From NCBI GenBank assembly GCA_002102555.1, contig MCFL01000185.1, positions 1 to 48,627 of the forward strand: a stretch of 48,627 nucleotides of DNA, written 5' to 3'. A program made the translations under genes and the position numbers. The stretch comes from Catenaria anguillulae PL171. Its lineage: Eukaryota; Blastocladiomycota; Blastocladiomycetes; Blastocladiales; Catenariaceae. The notes under the pieces were generated by a model. That model had not been told where the DNA came from. It searched no databases and was given only the letters and a program-made list of their open reading frames with translations. Each line of letters opens with the position of its first letter. Positions within the stretch are counted from its first letter, which is position 1. Shown here one piece after another: positions 10,201 through 18,670 of the stretch.

Positions 10201-11002
10201 TAGGGTGCCCACCAACCATGACGGCATCAGCCAGCTCCGACCAGTCAACATCGGCCCCCCAGGCCTCAGACGCAAACTCGATGGACCAGTCCTCTGCCGC
10301 GTCGGGTCGTGCACCTGCGTACAATGCGAAATGGCCCGTGTCGCATCGTGGAGGCGAGGCAGGTGGAGGAGCGTCAGCCGCGGGCGGTGCACCAGAGACG
10401 GTTGCCTTGACAAAGCTCAAACCCGACTTGCGCTCAAGAGCTATGGTGGTGATTGAGGAGCGCGCGCACGACGTGCACTCAAAGAACGTGCGGCCAGCGC
10501 CATCCACCATGGGCGTCGGTCGGCACAAAGGCGGGTGCACCTCCATGTGCTGGACGCCGAGGCAGGTGCGGAAGTGGATGGTTGGGTCTGATGACGTGAG
10601 GTGGGCCGTTGACAGCAGCCGCAGGGCGAGATCGGGTACAAGTAAGGCATTCGAGAGGGTAACGGAGACTTGGCGGTCGGAGAGCATGATGTCGACTGGG
10701 ATATCGCCAATGTGAGATGCGTACACGACCGATCCATTACCGAGGTGGACCGGATGGGGGGCACGCAGAGGCACCAAGGCGGTGAAGTCGTCGGGAAATG
10801 GCGACATGTGGCGAGTCGCTCCAGAGTCGGCGGCAAAATGTTTCGTTCGGTGGAAAAGGGCCTTGTCCAGCAGGTTGTTACCCTCAGCACGGTCGGTCGC
10901 ATCGCCCAGATCCGCAACAAGGGCGCAGTCATGGCCAGGGGTATCGCAAAGGTCGGGAGTACAATCAGGAATCATGGTATGGTTCGTTGGCTCGGCCAGC
11001 AA
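7271..11002 (-). CDS. pol: Copia pol polyprotein (protease-integrase-RT-RNase H)
   Basis: About 1243 codons. In order: aspartic protease (FAADSGATRHM); integrase with an HHCC zinc finger (HASLGH...CATCPLAKS) and a D-D-E core (FLDLNIVGRPG, HHDRGTEF, then a Glu in HHESAGRVERL); reverse transcriptase (KARLVARGDQQ, LNKSLYGLRDAGRNW and the YVDDLL catalytic box); RNase H (STTEAKINAATEATRE, HEDNMSVI and the LADALTKPF end). It replicates the element through reverse transcription and integration. It is in the same frame as gag just upstream. The element looks whole. Confidence 0.93.
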   Translation of the reverse strand: MLAEPTNHTMIPDCTPDLCDTPGHDCALVADLGDATDRAEGNNLLDKALFHRTKHFAADSGATRHMSPFPDDFTALVPLRAPHPVHLGNGSVVYASHIGDIPVDIMLSDRQVSVTLSNALLVPDLALRLLSTAHLTSSDPTIHFRTCLGVQHMEVHPPLCRPTPMVDGAGRTFFECTSCARSSITTIALERKSGLSFVKATVSGAPPAADAPPPASPPRCDTGHFALYAGARPDAAEDWSIEFASEAWGADVDWSELADAVMVGGHPIGQALLSASSALVGSSSRADMTAHVHASLGHVCGARLALACKIRGFRPAPYSCATCPLAKSTSVRSVQPSPFPRSTRPLQRLFLDLNIVGRPGLDMAHHLLVVIDDFSDCSWAVPIPNKEEKTVFHAFTQLVARLERQAAQSVAAIHHDRGTEFMNKSFDRWIGNRHIARTTTTPGHHESAGRVERLMRWIAERVRALLLHLGTTVEPEVAVTLWAHAARYALVARAHTPSTALDGDTPFKAFFRLQSPTRLHVFGAPAFPARNPDNSQHKFMPVSSRCVFVGYVDETCRELLLFDQSTGKCSAHRAADVRDFDVVPRIMAGPSPAYCDAIRDCLLPGGVDVAAADDPSDMDYQPDSYTVDAADSDADEIDLPADVGVGEQTVPDPSPCLDHSHHLHPDTNGDHDPAGPHQQAPSPPRRRSRRLIAARLQKVTGDLALITVPAVPASSIPIPKTYIAARKSAHDPHWQVAELQELEAHDTNGTWRIEKVQPGDRLIGSKWVYDLKSGPDGILTKFKARLVARGDQQPSSGLSTYSATPSMGVVRIILAIAGAHGWSIHAMDVSNAYLHAFLSQRVLMRPPPGVVIPPDHALRLNKSLYGLRDAGRNWSLYLRDKLIRLNFSPLKTHDCVMVRRAQDAIVVLAFYVDDLLITGTNESVILQAKEELAALEDNGRPVLKIKDLGEADSFLNAAIVQTPMGIWLGQPKHITAIIDAFGHLTSPRSTPAIPRAKQSTPSPPLDPDSHRKYQKLLGMLLFVATGSRPDISFAVSFCARYAAQPTAANWDELLQIVAYLKSTPSLGLFFPKLEDSAGFWSTVDGFKDASFCDDPATLRSTTGYVFRMCGTAVSWCSKRQSWVATSTTEAKINAATEATREGTWIVEFLDEIVPRPTKEPIIIHEDNMSVISVAQGDGPTSRPIRHVAMRIAYLREHGTREYVRLKFVPSEDNLADALTKPFSRDSLSKATAMFGLQPKPVHT

Positions 11003-11044
11003 GTCGGTGGGTGTAGTATGGGCAAGCGCCGCATCGCCAGCGAG

Positions 11045-12931
11045 TCATGCGCGCGGCGGGGCACCGCGTGCACCATTGTTGCGATGTTGCGCGGACGGGT
11101 CGTATCGCCTCCGCAATCCAGGTTCCACCACCGCGAGGTATTGCGCATGGTCCAAGTCGCAAACGCCGGCATCGTGGCGGCGCCATCCGCATCGTGTGCA
11201 GTCCTTTCGGGCGTACCGCTGGCACCTGTCCAGGGAGCGGTTTGGGCAGGACTGGGTGAGGCAGTGCACACAGCGGTCTGGGAACAGCTCGCGGCGTTGG
11301 CCGAGCGTCATAGCAAGCCATGGGCGGCCAGCCACGCGTGCATTGCCGCCATGGGGCACATGGTGGGCGGCCGCGGGCGCTGCCGGGGCGGCAGCCGGCG
11401 CGGCCGGGAATGGCACAGCCCGCACGGTTGACGAGGGCGGCGCCATGCTGGCGCCGCTGGCGGGGGTGGCCCAGTTGTGGCTGCGCCATTGGGCAAGGAC
11501 TGTGTCGGGGTCGCACTCATCAATCAGCTCCACGTAGATTGAGAGGATGTCTTTGAAACCGGAAACCGAACGATTGGTCCACGACCGGCGCAGACGGCGG
11601 CCAAATTCCGGGTTGAGGAAGGACAAGTTGGACGCTAGTGTGGGAACGATGCGCGCAAGGTCATCCTCGGGGAGTGCAGCATCAATGTCAAGCCTCCGTG
11701 CGGCCCGCAAGTGTTCCATCCTCGCGCCGAACTCCATCAAGTAATCGAACGGGCTCGGGAAGTCGGCGGGTCGCGTGTTGATGACATGGTCCATGGCCTG
11801 GACGGCAATCGAGTGCTTGTACTTGCGGGTAATCGCTTGGAGATATTCCCAGAGCATGCGCACCGTCGTGATCCGAGCCCGGGTTGCTGCATCCAGTTTG
11901 AGTGAGTTGAACAACGATACGAGGACGGCACGCTCAACCTCGCGGGACTGGACCTGCGCAGGGGAGGCGCCAGGGATGGCGCGAGACAGCCACGCGACGT
12001 GGTCATGCGTGAGCAGCAAGTGGAGCTGCATGGGCTCAAGGCGGTCGAGAACGCTGCGTTCCCATTTGTCCCAGAGGAACCCGTTGGTGCACGCCATCGA
12101 AATGTCGTCGTACGCGAACTTCTCAATCTCACCCACCGAGAGCCAGGATGCGCGGATGGCCGAGGCGGCAAACAAGCTGGCATAAGGGTCCAGCTGCGGA
12201 GGTGTCAGGGATGGCGCGAGGGGGTGCGGTTGGGGTCGATGGGGGCCCGATGCCATCTGTGGTGTGATGGCAGTTGCCGCGAGCTCCGTGGCAGCCAACT
12301 GCGGTTCCGGGGCCACCAACTGCTCGGTAGCGGCCGGCAGTGCGTGCTCGTGTGTCACAGCTTCCTCGAGCGCCGCCAGTTGCGCGCGCAAGTCCGCCGT
12401 GTGCCTCTTCTGGTCGTCAAGTCGGCGACGTTTGGCAGCCAGCACCGGGTTGGCGCGGCGGAGGTCCTGGATCTGCTTGTTGAGACGTGCTCCCTCTTGC
12501 TCTTCCTTGGCAATGGCGTCATCAAAGAGTTGCGACTGCTCCTCGTCGCTGTCAAGTTCGGTCTCGTGCTCGTCTTCGGTCATGTCTGCAACTGTGTGCG
12601 TCTCGTCATCAAAACGGCGCTTGGACGGGATAGCCAGCGTGGCGGGGGCGACCAAACCCAAGTTGGTGTTGCCAAGGTGTTCTGTAGTAGGAACGGTGTG
12701 ATGTGAGTGGGATGCGCCCACAGGCTTTGCAATCAATGCTCCCGTACCTTGAATGGTAGGTTGCTGTTCCGAGCTACCGTCGGCAGAGGCGTGCTGGTCA
12801 GCACGGGCGAGGGGACCATGCTTGAAGACAGGGGCGGCAGCTAGGTGTGTGAAGGTGGGCAGGAGCAACCTGGTGGTGAGTATTCCAGTGTTCAAGTACG
12901 GTAGTGTGGGGTGAGTGGAGGGGCGGACCAT
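11045..12931 (-). CDS. gag: Copia Gag (capsid/nucleocapsid) protein
   Basis: About 628 codons from the first ATG. The N-terminal third has a charged helical stretch (near DDEEQSQLFDDAIAKEEQEG). The middle resembles a Copia capsid region (YLQAITRKYKHSIAVQAMDH and following residues). The C-terminus has a Cys/His cluster (CVHC, SCPNRSLDRCQ, DCTRCGWRRHDAGVCDLDH), a plausible though non-canonical zinc knuckle for RNA binding. It overlaps the upstream accessory ORF by about 134 nt in another frame and shares the frame of pol downstream. Function assigned from position and the Cys/His region. Confidence 0.75.
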   Translation of the reverse strand: MVRPSTHPTLPYLNTGILTTRLLLPTFTHLAAAPVFKHGPLARADQHASADGSSEQQPTIQGTGALIAKPVGASHSHHTVPTTEHLGNTNLGLVAPATLAIPSKRRFDDETHTVADMTEDEHETELDSDEEQSQLFDDAIAKEEQEGARLNKQIQDLRRANPVLAAKRRRLDDQKRHTADLRAQLAALEEAVTHEHALPAATEQLVAPEPQLAATELAATAITPQMASGPHRPQPHPLAPSLTPPQLDPYASLFAASAIRASWLSVGEIEKFAYDDISMACTNGFLWDKWERSVLDRLEPMQLHLLLTHDHVAWLSRAIPGASPAQVQSREVERAVLVSLFNSLKLDAATRARITTVRMLWEYLQAITRKYKHSIAVQAMDHVINTRPADFPSPFDYLMEFGARMEHLRAARRLDIDAALPEDDLARIVPTLASNLSFLNPEFGRRLRRSWTNRSVSGFKDILSIYVELIDECDPDTVLAQWRSHNWATPASGASMAPPSSTVRAVPFPAAPAAAPAAPAAAHHVPHGGNARVAGRPWLAMTLGQRRELFPDRCVHCLTQSCPNRSLDRCQRYARKDCTRCGWRRHDAGVCDLDHAQYLAVVEPGLRRRYDPSAQHRNNGARGAPPRA

Positions 12932-13589
12932 CGGAGGCAGCACGCTCGTTCATGGTGAGCTTGAAGCGGATGGGCCTTGTCTTTGGAAGGTTGGTCTCGC
13001 CCATGGGTTGTTGGCCTTGGCCGTTGGCGGTAAGCGCGTTCACTTGCTCGTGTGCGGGCAGCGGGAGAGCCGTGATGGGCCGAGCAGTAGTGGCATCAAT
13101 GTGCGCGGGCATGCGGCGGGCAATGGCGCAGTTGGCCACATCCCAGGCGTCAGCAGCGTGCGGGCGATCGGTGATTCCTTGCCACTTGCGGAGGAGCTCA
13201 TTGTCCGGGTTCTCGCCCGAGAAGTCATGTTGCTCGGCCATGTGTTTGTTGATCCAGGCGGTAGCTTCGCCAATGTTGAAGACAGTGCGCGGGTAATGGT
13301 GATAGTGTCCGTGCTCGATGCGGACAGAGGTGGTTTCGTGGAGGGGCGATCCATCGTTGGTCGCCTTGGTGGTGTAGTCAAAGAGTTGGACGGCGATCAG
13401 GGCGAGCGCGCGGTCGTTCGGGGTCGTCGTTGGGATGCCTTGTGCTTTCGCCCAAGCCGACGGGTCATCGGTCCAGATTTCGTCGATCTCGGGGTGTGTG
13501 TAGTACGTGAGTGCCAGGTGGGGCATGGAGATGGCCTTCGTGTAGGCATCGAGCAGGGCCTGCGGCGTGATGCCAGCGATGGTGGACAT
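12798..13589 (-). CDS. accessory ORF upstream of gag in the Copia element
   Basis: About 263 codons from ATG, between the repeat leader and gag. I do not recognise the protein. It has a structured-looking N-terminal half (ALLDAYTKAISMPHLALTYY; HHYPRTVFNIGEATAW; QHDFSGENPDNELLRKW) with many aromatic residues and His, and a less ordered C-terminal tail. No membrane segment or zinc cluster is visible. Most Copia elements have no separate ORF here, so it may be an element-specific addition or an N-terminal extension to Gag encoded in a different frame. It overlaps gag by about 134 nt. Confidence 0.55.
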   Translation of the reverse strand: MSTIAGITPQALLDAYTKAISMPHLALTYYTHPEIDEIWTDDPSAWAKAQGIPTTTPNDRALALIAVQLFDYTTKATNDGSPLHETTSVRIEHGHYHHYPRTVFNIGEATAWINKHMAEQHDFSGENPDNELLRKWQGITDRPHAADAWDVANCAIARRMPAHIDATTARPITALPLPAHEQVNALTANGQGQQPMGETNLPKTRPIRFKLTMNERAASDGPPLHSPHTTVLEHWNTHHQVAPAHLHTPSCRPCLQAWSPRPC

Positions 13590-13973
13590 GATGAGATGGG
13601 TGTGGGGTCGGGTGTGTGTTGTCACGGACGGGCAAGTGTACGGTTGAGCAGATCAAGCGTATGTGCAAGTAGATGCAGGTGGAAGCGTGCATGGGTTGCG
13701 TTGCAAGCGGGGCACATGCCAGGTTCCGTTCACAACCTGCGCAATGTGCATGCCCACGTGTGTCGCCCCACGTGAAAAAACTGCATTGTTTGCATTTTCA
13801 CGCGTTGCCATGGGCATGCAAGCCAGTGGCCCCGACGTCGTGCCATCACGTGGTGTGACCGCCGATGGATATCGACTCTTCCGACCCGGGCTGAGTGGGT
13901 CACTCTTCTCCATGTATATGTCAGTGCTCCCCCTCATCTGGGAGCCAGCCAGTGTGTGCATGTAGGGTAAGCC

Positions 13974-14283
13974 GCGTGATGGGCATTTGTGACAGTGGGA
14001 GTTCGGGTGTGGGTCCAGCACTTGCGGCAGCCAATGGGCATTTATGGACAGGAAGAATGAGAGCGCGAGTCCAGCACTTGCGGCAGCCAATGGGCATTTA
14101 TGGACAGGAAGAATGAGAGCGCGAGTCCAGCACTTGCGGCAGCCAATGGGCATTTACGGACAGGAAGAATGGGAATGTGGGTCCAGCACTTGCGGCAGCC
14201 AATTGGCATTTACGGACAGGAAGAATGAGAATGTGGGTCCAGCACTTGCGGCAGCCAATGGGCATTTACGGACAGGGAGGGGC
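13974..14283. repeat. five 56-bp tandem repeats in the Copia leader
   Basis: Units begin with GTCCAGCACTTGCGGCAGCC at 14013, 14069, 14125, 14181 and 14237, each 56 bp apart. A diverged partial unit precedes them at about 13974-14012. The units fall into two sequence subtypes (ends ..GAGAGCGCGA versus ..GAATGTGG), so the array grew by local duplication. The array lies between the primer site and the first ORF, in the untranslated leader. Confidence 0.95.
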
Positions 14284-14333
14284 TGCATTTCGTATGGTAA
14301 CCAAGGATTCACTTGTAGGCAGGGTTGGCCATC

Positions 14334-14352
14334 AAGCATGAGACTCTTAATC
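14334..14352 (-). other. primer-binding site matching the anticodon arm of tRNA-Lys(CUU)
   Basis: Next to the 5' LTR, the + strand reads AAGCATGAGACTCTTAATC. From memory of eukaryotic tRNA-Lys(CUU), this matches the D-stem end, anticodon stem and the loop CUCUUAA up to about nucleotide 40 rather than the tRNA 3' end. A primer made of a 5' half-tRNA is known for Drosophila copia, which uses initiator-Met. So the primer is inferred to be a half-molecule of tRNA-Lys(CUU). Confidence 0.75.
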
Positions 14353-14655
14353 TGTTGGAATCCATAGTTACCATAATAATAGCAGTGGGGAGATCCGAGG
14401 GTCATCTCGGATCATCTACAATAGGTTAGTGTCTTGGGGGGTCTGGTGAGGGGGGAAGGTTGGTCGTGGGGGGCCTGGGGGCTCCCCCGGAGTGGTACAT
14501 GTGGGAGGACGACCTTAATGCGGTGAGTCTATTGGTCTGCCGTGGGCTCGTCTGTTCTAACTCGTCTTCCCCGTTCCCATGTCTCAATGATCGAGCAGTC
14601 GCCTGCTAAAGAAGGAGCATTGTGATCAGGATTGATCATTTCATATTGCGCAACA
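14353..14655 (-). repeat. Copia 5' LTR (right copy)
   Basis: 303 bp, apparently identical to 6827-7129. On the - strand it starts the element and should carry its promoter. The kinase half reads into this LTR and meets a stop after about seven codons (14638-14636). Confidence 0.95.
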
Positions 14656-14660
14656 GATGT
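14656..14660. repeat. target-site duplication, right copy (GATGT)
   Basis: Matches 6822-6826 on the other side of the element. Confidence 0.95.
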
Positions 14661-17600
14661 GGTGGAATGGTGCCAGAAAAGGGGGACGCTGCGTGCGGCA
14701 CATCTGGCAGTGAGCCATTGGCCACAATCGATGCACGGTCAAGCTGGCCAAGCGAAGGCAGGCGCGGCGGCGATTCAAGCAAGAGATTGAGATCCAGCGT
14801 GGCGGGTGATAGAAGATTGTCGGTCGGCACACTAACCACTGGATCGAGTGAGACAGGTTGGTCTGGTGGTGATTCAGGCAGAAGCGGGGAGAAGTGAGTT
14901 TGGGCTTCTTGTTGCACCCGGTCGGACGAGGTTCTATGCGGCCGGGCCGGCGGTGCTGCGAAGGGCGAATCTGGCACTGCAGGGATCTCTGGAAGGTCAG
15001 CGGTGATTGTATGCGACCCGACAAGGGTTTGGAAAGTGCCGGCGTCCGCTGATGGTGGTGCTTCGATGGTAAGACTACAGCTGGACGAGAATCGCGTTGG
15101 AGACGTGGGAACGTGAAGATGCTGGTTGCTGTTCGAGATTGGACTTGGTTGTCTGTTGCGCGTAGCAGCAGCTGCGGCCAACGTTCGGCGGGAATGCGTA
15201 CGGTCCAATAACGGGGCTCGGATCGATGGGGCAGGTGTGACAATCTGATGACGCAAAGGAGCATTAGGTGACTGACTTGGTGGAGACTGCAGGCACAACG
15301 ACAGGATTGGGGACGCGCATCGTGACTCGGAATGCGTTGGTGGAGTCGGCTTTTGTGCCTGAATAGCCATGGCCGCGACTTGGCTTTCGGACTTGAGTGC
15401 AAGTCGGTTTGGCGACAGCGGACTCGGGTAAATGGGTTGAGGTGAAACCACGGCCCGCGAAGGAGATGAAGTAATGGCGTCGACTGTCGGTGCTGGCGGG
15501 ATTGCGATGCCAGGAACAATTGAAACCACCTCGTCTCGAAGAGCTGCTTGTTCATGAGCACGTTCCCGTAGTTGGGCAGAGTGCTTTGCTGACGCTGATA
15601 CAATGTAGGGGCCACTGAAAGCCCGCACTCGTCCAAGGGGAATGATCATGTCGAAACCACCATAGGTTGGAGTGTACTGCACACGCCATAAAGAATTGTT
15701 TGGACCGAGAGCCGCCGAAATGACATTCATCGCAAGAAAGATGGCAGCGTGAGTAAGCGAGTCGACATGCTCAGGCGCATTGGCTTGCTCCGACGTCCAA
15801 GGCGTGGACCGCGATCTCACACTTGGCGTGGTCCTGGTCCCTGTCTTGGCAGATGTGACAAATTGCAGGGAACGTTGAGGTGGAATCCACATTTCCCCTC
15901 GACAGTACAGTCGAATGTCCCGATTGTGCTTGTCCACGAGCAGTTCCAAAACAGCTTGACCCTGAGGCTGCGTTGCATCAGCAATAACGTAAGCGACCTT
16001 GGCCAGGATGTCCTTTACGAGTCTTGTTGGACCTTGTAGAAACATCTCTCGCTCTATCCAGCGCTCAACTGAAATGTCCCACAAACTGAGCTGAGGTTGG
16101 ACCGATGCGAGCGCAGCATTTGCAATACTGAGAAGTTGCGTGGCCGGGGCCCCTTGCCGCAGGCCAGCTTTTCTCACGTCGAGTAATCCACCGTGGACGG
16201 ATGGGACCGTGCTTGTCCATGCCGACTCCGCAAACAACTCGACCAGGTAACCCAAAATGTCTGCAACCAAGCCTGTTGTATGATGAATGCGTTTCGCAGC
16301 CACAAGCTCGGTGTCGTCTGCCGGCGTCCCGAAGGTGAGGGCTGCTTGAGGATCCTCAATGAGGCTGTTGATGACGTAGATTGGGTTTCGAAGCTCGTGG
16401 GAAATGAGAAGCAGGAGCTGAGACTTGGCGACACTTGCGGCCTTTGCCGAGTCCTTGGCGGCTTGCAGCAATTTCAATGCCTGAATCCGCTCCGTCAAAT
16501 CGTGCAGCAAGAGCACTTGGCTGACTTGTCCGCGCTTGACACCCGTCAGTTGCGACACCGTTGCTTCTGCAACGAATGGTGCCTCTGGACGGCCCACCAT
16601 GCCAATTTCATATGATCCGGGTGGTAATGGTCCAAGCCCAACTGGGTCACCGCTGTCGGTTGTCTCTTCGCCACCGTGTGCTACTGAAGAGCTTGCGGGT
16701 ATACACCCTGCTGGCAAGAGCGACGAAATGTGCAATGGCGACGTGCTCGATCCGTGAATACCGAGCCGGGCCAGCGCCTCCTTGTTCGATCCGACAAGAT
16801 ACCCAAACGCATCCAGGGCAATCAGCGGATCGCGCACCGTCGACACAATGGCCCGGGAATACATGCGCAGCGATGCGACCAACCCCTCACGGTGCTTGAC
16901 TTGTCGGGCAACTCCACGTGCTGCGAGAAACCGAGCCACGGCTCAACGAGCAATCTCGGCTGACACAGTGAAGACGCTGATAAGCAAGAAGAGCAAGACC
17001 CACGACCATGGTGTACGGTACATGCTGCGCATGTGCGCCGTTGCCGTGCAAGTGAGTGTCCATTGGCGATCCACCACGTCAAAAGTTGTCACAGATCGGT
17101 CCGTGGGAAGCAGTGAACTGCCGGGCGACGATGAAAAGTACTCGGACGTGGTTCGATTATCGACGAGACGGACTGCCATCCCGTTGACACGTTCGGATGA
17201 CAGAGTGCGGCCAATGGCACGGAGCGAGTCGATCATGAAAGACATGACCCAGATGGGAAAGTTAGGGACAGCCACGCCTTGCACCCCCTTCATGATCCCG
17301 AATCGAATGTTGGGTGGCTTAATAGTTTTCGATCCTGGCTCGGCCAAAGATAATGATGGGAGACCGGTTCCCAACGTGCGACGAATAGTGGATGCGTATT
17401 CGCTGGCGTGGAAGAGATTCAGGCCGATTGGGTTCCAAAAGCCCGCTCGGAGAGGCGGGAATGGCAATCTGTGCACAACAGTTGGCGGGAAAGTGAGATG
17501 TAGGCGATGCAGAAATGAGCCAAAAATCAGCGCACCGGAAGGCAATCGGAGCAACAGGCCCAAGTCGTGTGAAGGTATCGTTGCCATCCTGAAACCGGAC

Positions 17601-18364
17601 ATTGCTGAACTGAGTGACAAAAGTGGGCAATTGCTCGCGTGCAAAGACCGGGATGATGGAAATGCCATCGCTCGTGGTTGAGTGATCTTGCGCCAAGGAT
17701 GTGAATCGGGTGATGGTTGCTTCCGTCACGTTGGAGATGGTTGCGAAATAGCCGGCCAAGTCGTCCGCATAAGTGACGAGATTGGTTGAGATATCCAGCG
17801 ACAGCAAATTTCCGAGCGAAGTGCACGAGCGATGCAATTCCGTGGTGTAGTACGATTTGTGGACCCGCTGGAACCAAAAGAAAAGGATGAGTGCGACGGC
17901 TAGTAATAGTATGATAGAAGGGGATGGTCAAGCGGTCCATGTGTCTGTCAATAAAACGCCTGAGGGTAGAATTGTTTCAGATGCTTGACATGGTACCTAC
18001 ACAGACCAATGAAGAAGAATGCAAGCGACGCAACGACCGCCCCGATGTGATGCCGATGCTCCCACACTCGCACAAGCCATGAGCTTTGGAACTTGTCCAG
18101 CTGTCCCTCCGAAAGCTGATCTGCTACTCGACACGACGATGTTGCCGATATGTGAATCGCATGGGAAGGTGGGCCACTTGGTCCAGCGAGACCCGGCTCC
18201 CACATCATTGGGCGTGTCTGTGTGAATGCTTGCTCATGATAAAGGTGCGCCAACGGCGAATACAACGGACGGTCGTCCATTGAGGCACGGGCTGCTTCCG
18301 TTTCTGCATGATCGGTTCGTGCTCGACCGGCGGACAGCCTTTGGTGGACGTGAGAAGAGACCAT
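14656..18364 (-). pseudogene. CHASE-PAS-histidine kinase, 5' part of a hybrid kinase split by Copia
   Basis: A sensor kinase with cytokinin-receptor-like layout, cut off from its receiver domain (6354-6826). Exons 18364-18001, 17899-17536 and 17468-14656 keep phase. Order: cytoplasmic N-terminus, membrane helix interrupted by intron 1 (AVVASLAFFFIGL then VALILFFWF), extracellular CHASE-like domain (residues about 150-390, including GFWNPIGLNLFHASEYASTI), second membrane helix (WSWVLLFLLISVFTV), PAS-like region (from about 445), and HisKA with the H-box SHELRNPI (His near 600). The expected ATPase boxes are poor: the N-box position reads DILAKVAYVIADA, and no DxGxG is visible. A TGA (16945-16943, codon 418) sits in frame in the linker after the second helix unless a very short 27-nt intron removes it. 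Start at ATG 18364. Likely a decaying or catalytically altered paralogue. Confidence 0.8.
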
Positions 18365-18670
18365 GGGAAACACTGAATGCGAGTGGGGACGTATGATAGA
18401 CTGGGATATCTACCCGCTTCCCGCTGAGTGATTGCGTCAAGTGCTAAAATACATGAGATGGGGAGCAGAACATGTGCAAAGTCGTCGCCTTTGATGTTGA
18501 TGATGGCGGCGCTATTGCACGTTGTGAGCATTTCATATGTATAACATTGCACTGTTCTCGACGAACGGGGGAAGAGGAAACAGAGTATAGCAAGTGCATA
18601 ACTACGTATTGAAGATGAAGTACATGTATTTTGTTTACATTCGCCAAATAGAAATGCCAACCGATCCCAG
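18365..18670. other. intergenic region, kinase 5' flank / LEU gene 3' flank
   Basis: About 300 bp between the kinase start and the LEU fusion stop. I see no gene, RNA or clear motif. Confidence 0.4.

Larger units (their letters stand above)
6827..14655 (-). mobile_element. complete Copia (Ty1/copia, Pseudoviridae-like) LTR retrotransposon
   Basis: A 7829-bp element on the - strand. It has two 303-bp LTRs that look identical base for base, 5-bp inverted ends (TGTTG...CAACA), a 5-bp target duplication, a primer-binding site, a polypurine tract, a tandem-repeat leader, an accessory ORF, gag and pol. Domain order in pol is protease, integrase, reverse transcriptase, RNase H, which is the Copia order. 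Gag and pol share one reading frame and are separated at one junction, an arrangement for which read-through is known among LTR elements. Otherwise the frames look whole. Identical LTRs point to a very recent insertion. It lies inside a host hybrid histidine kinase gene, in the same orientation. Confidence 0.95.

Noticed and set aside
7271-12943. treating gag and pol as host genes
   Set aside because: They lie between identical LTRs with a target duplication and carry the Copia domain order.
14013-14283. coding role for the 56-bp array (it is open on both strands)
   Set aside because: The period is not a multiple of three, so each unit would be read in a different frame, and the array lies in the element's untranslated leader.
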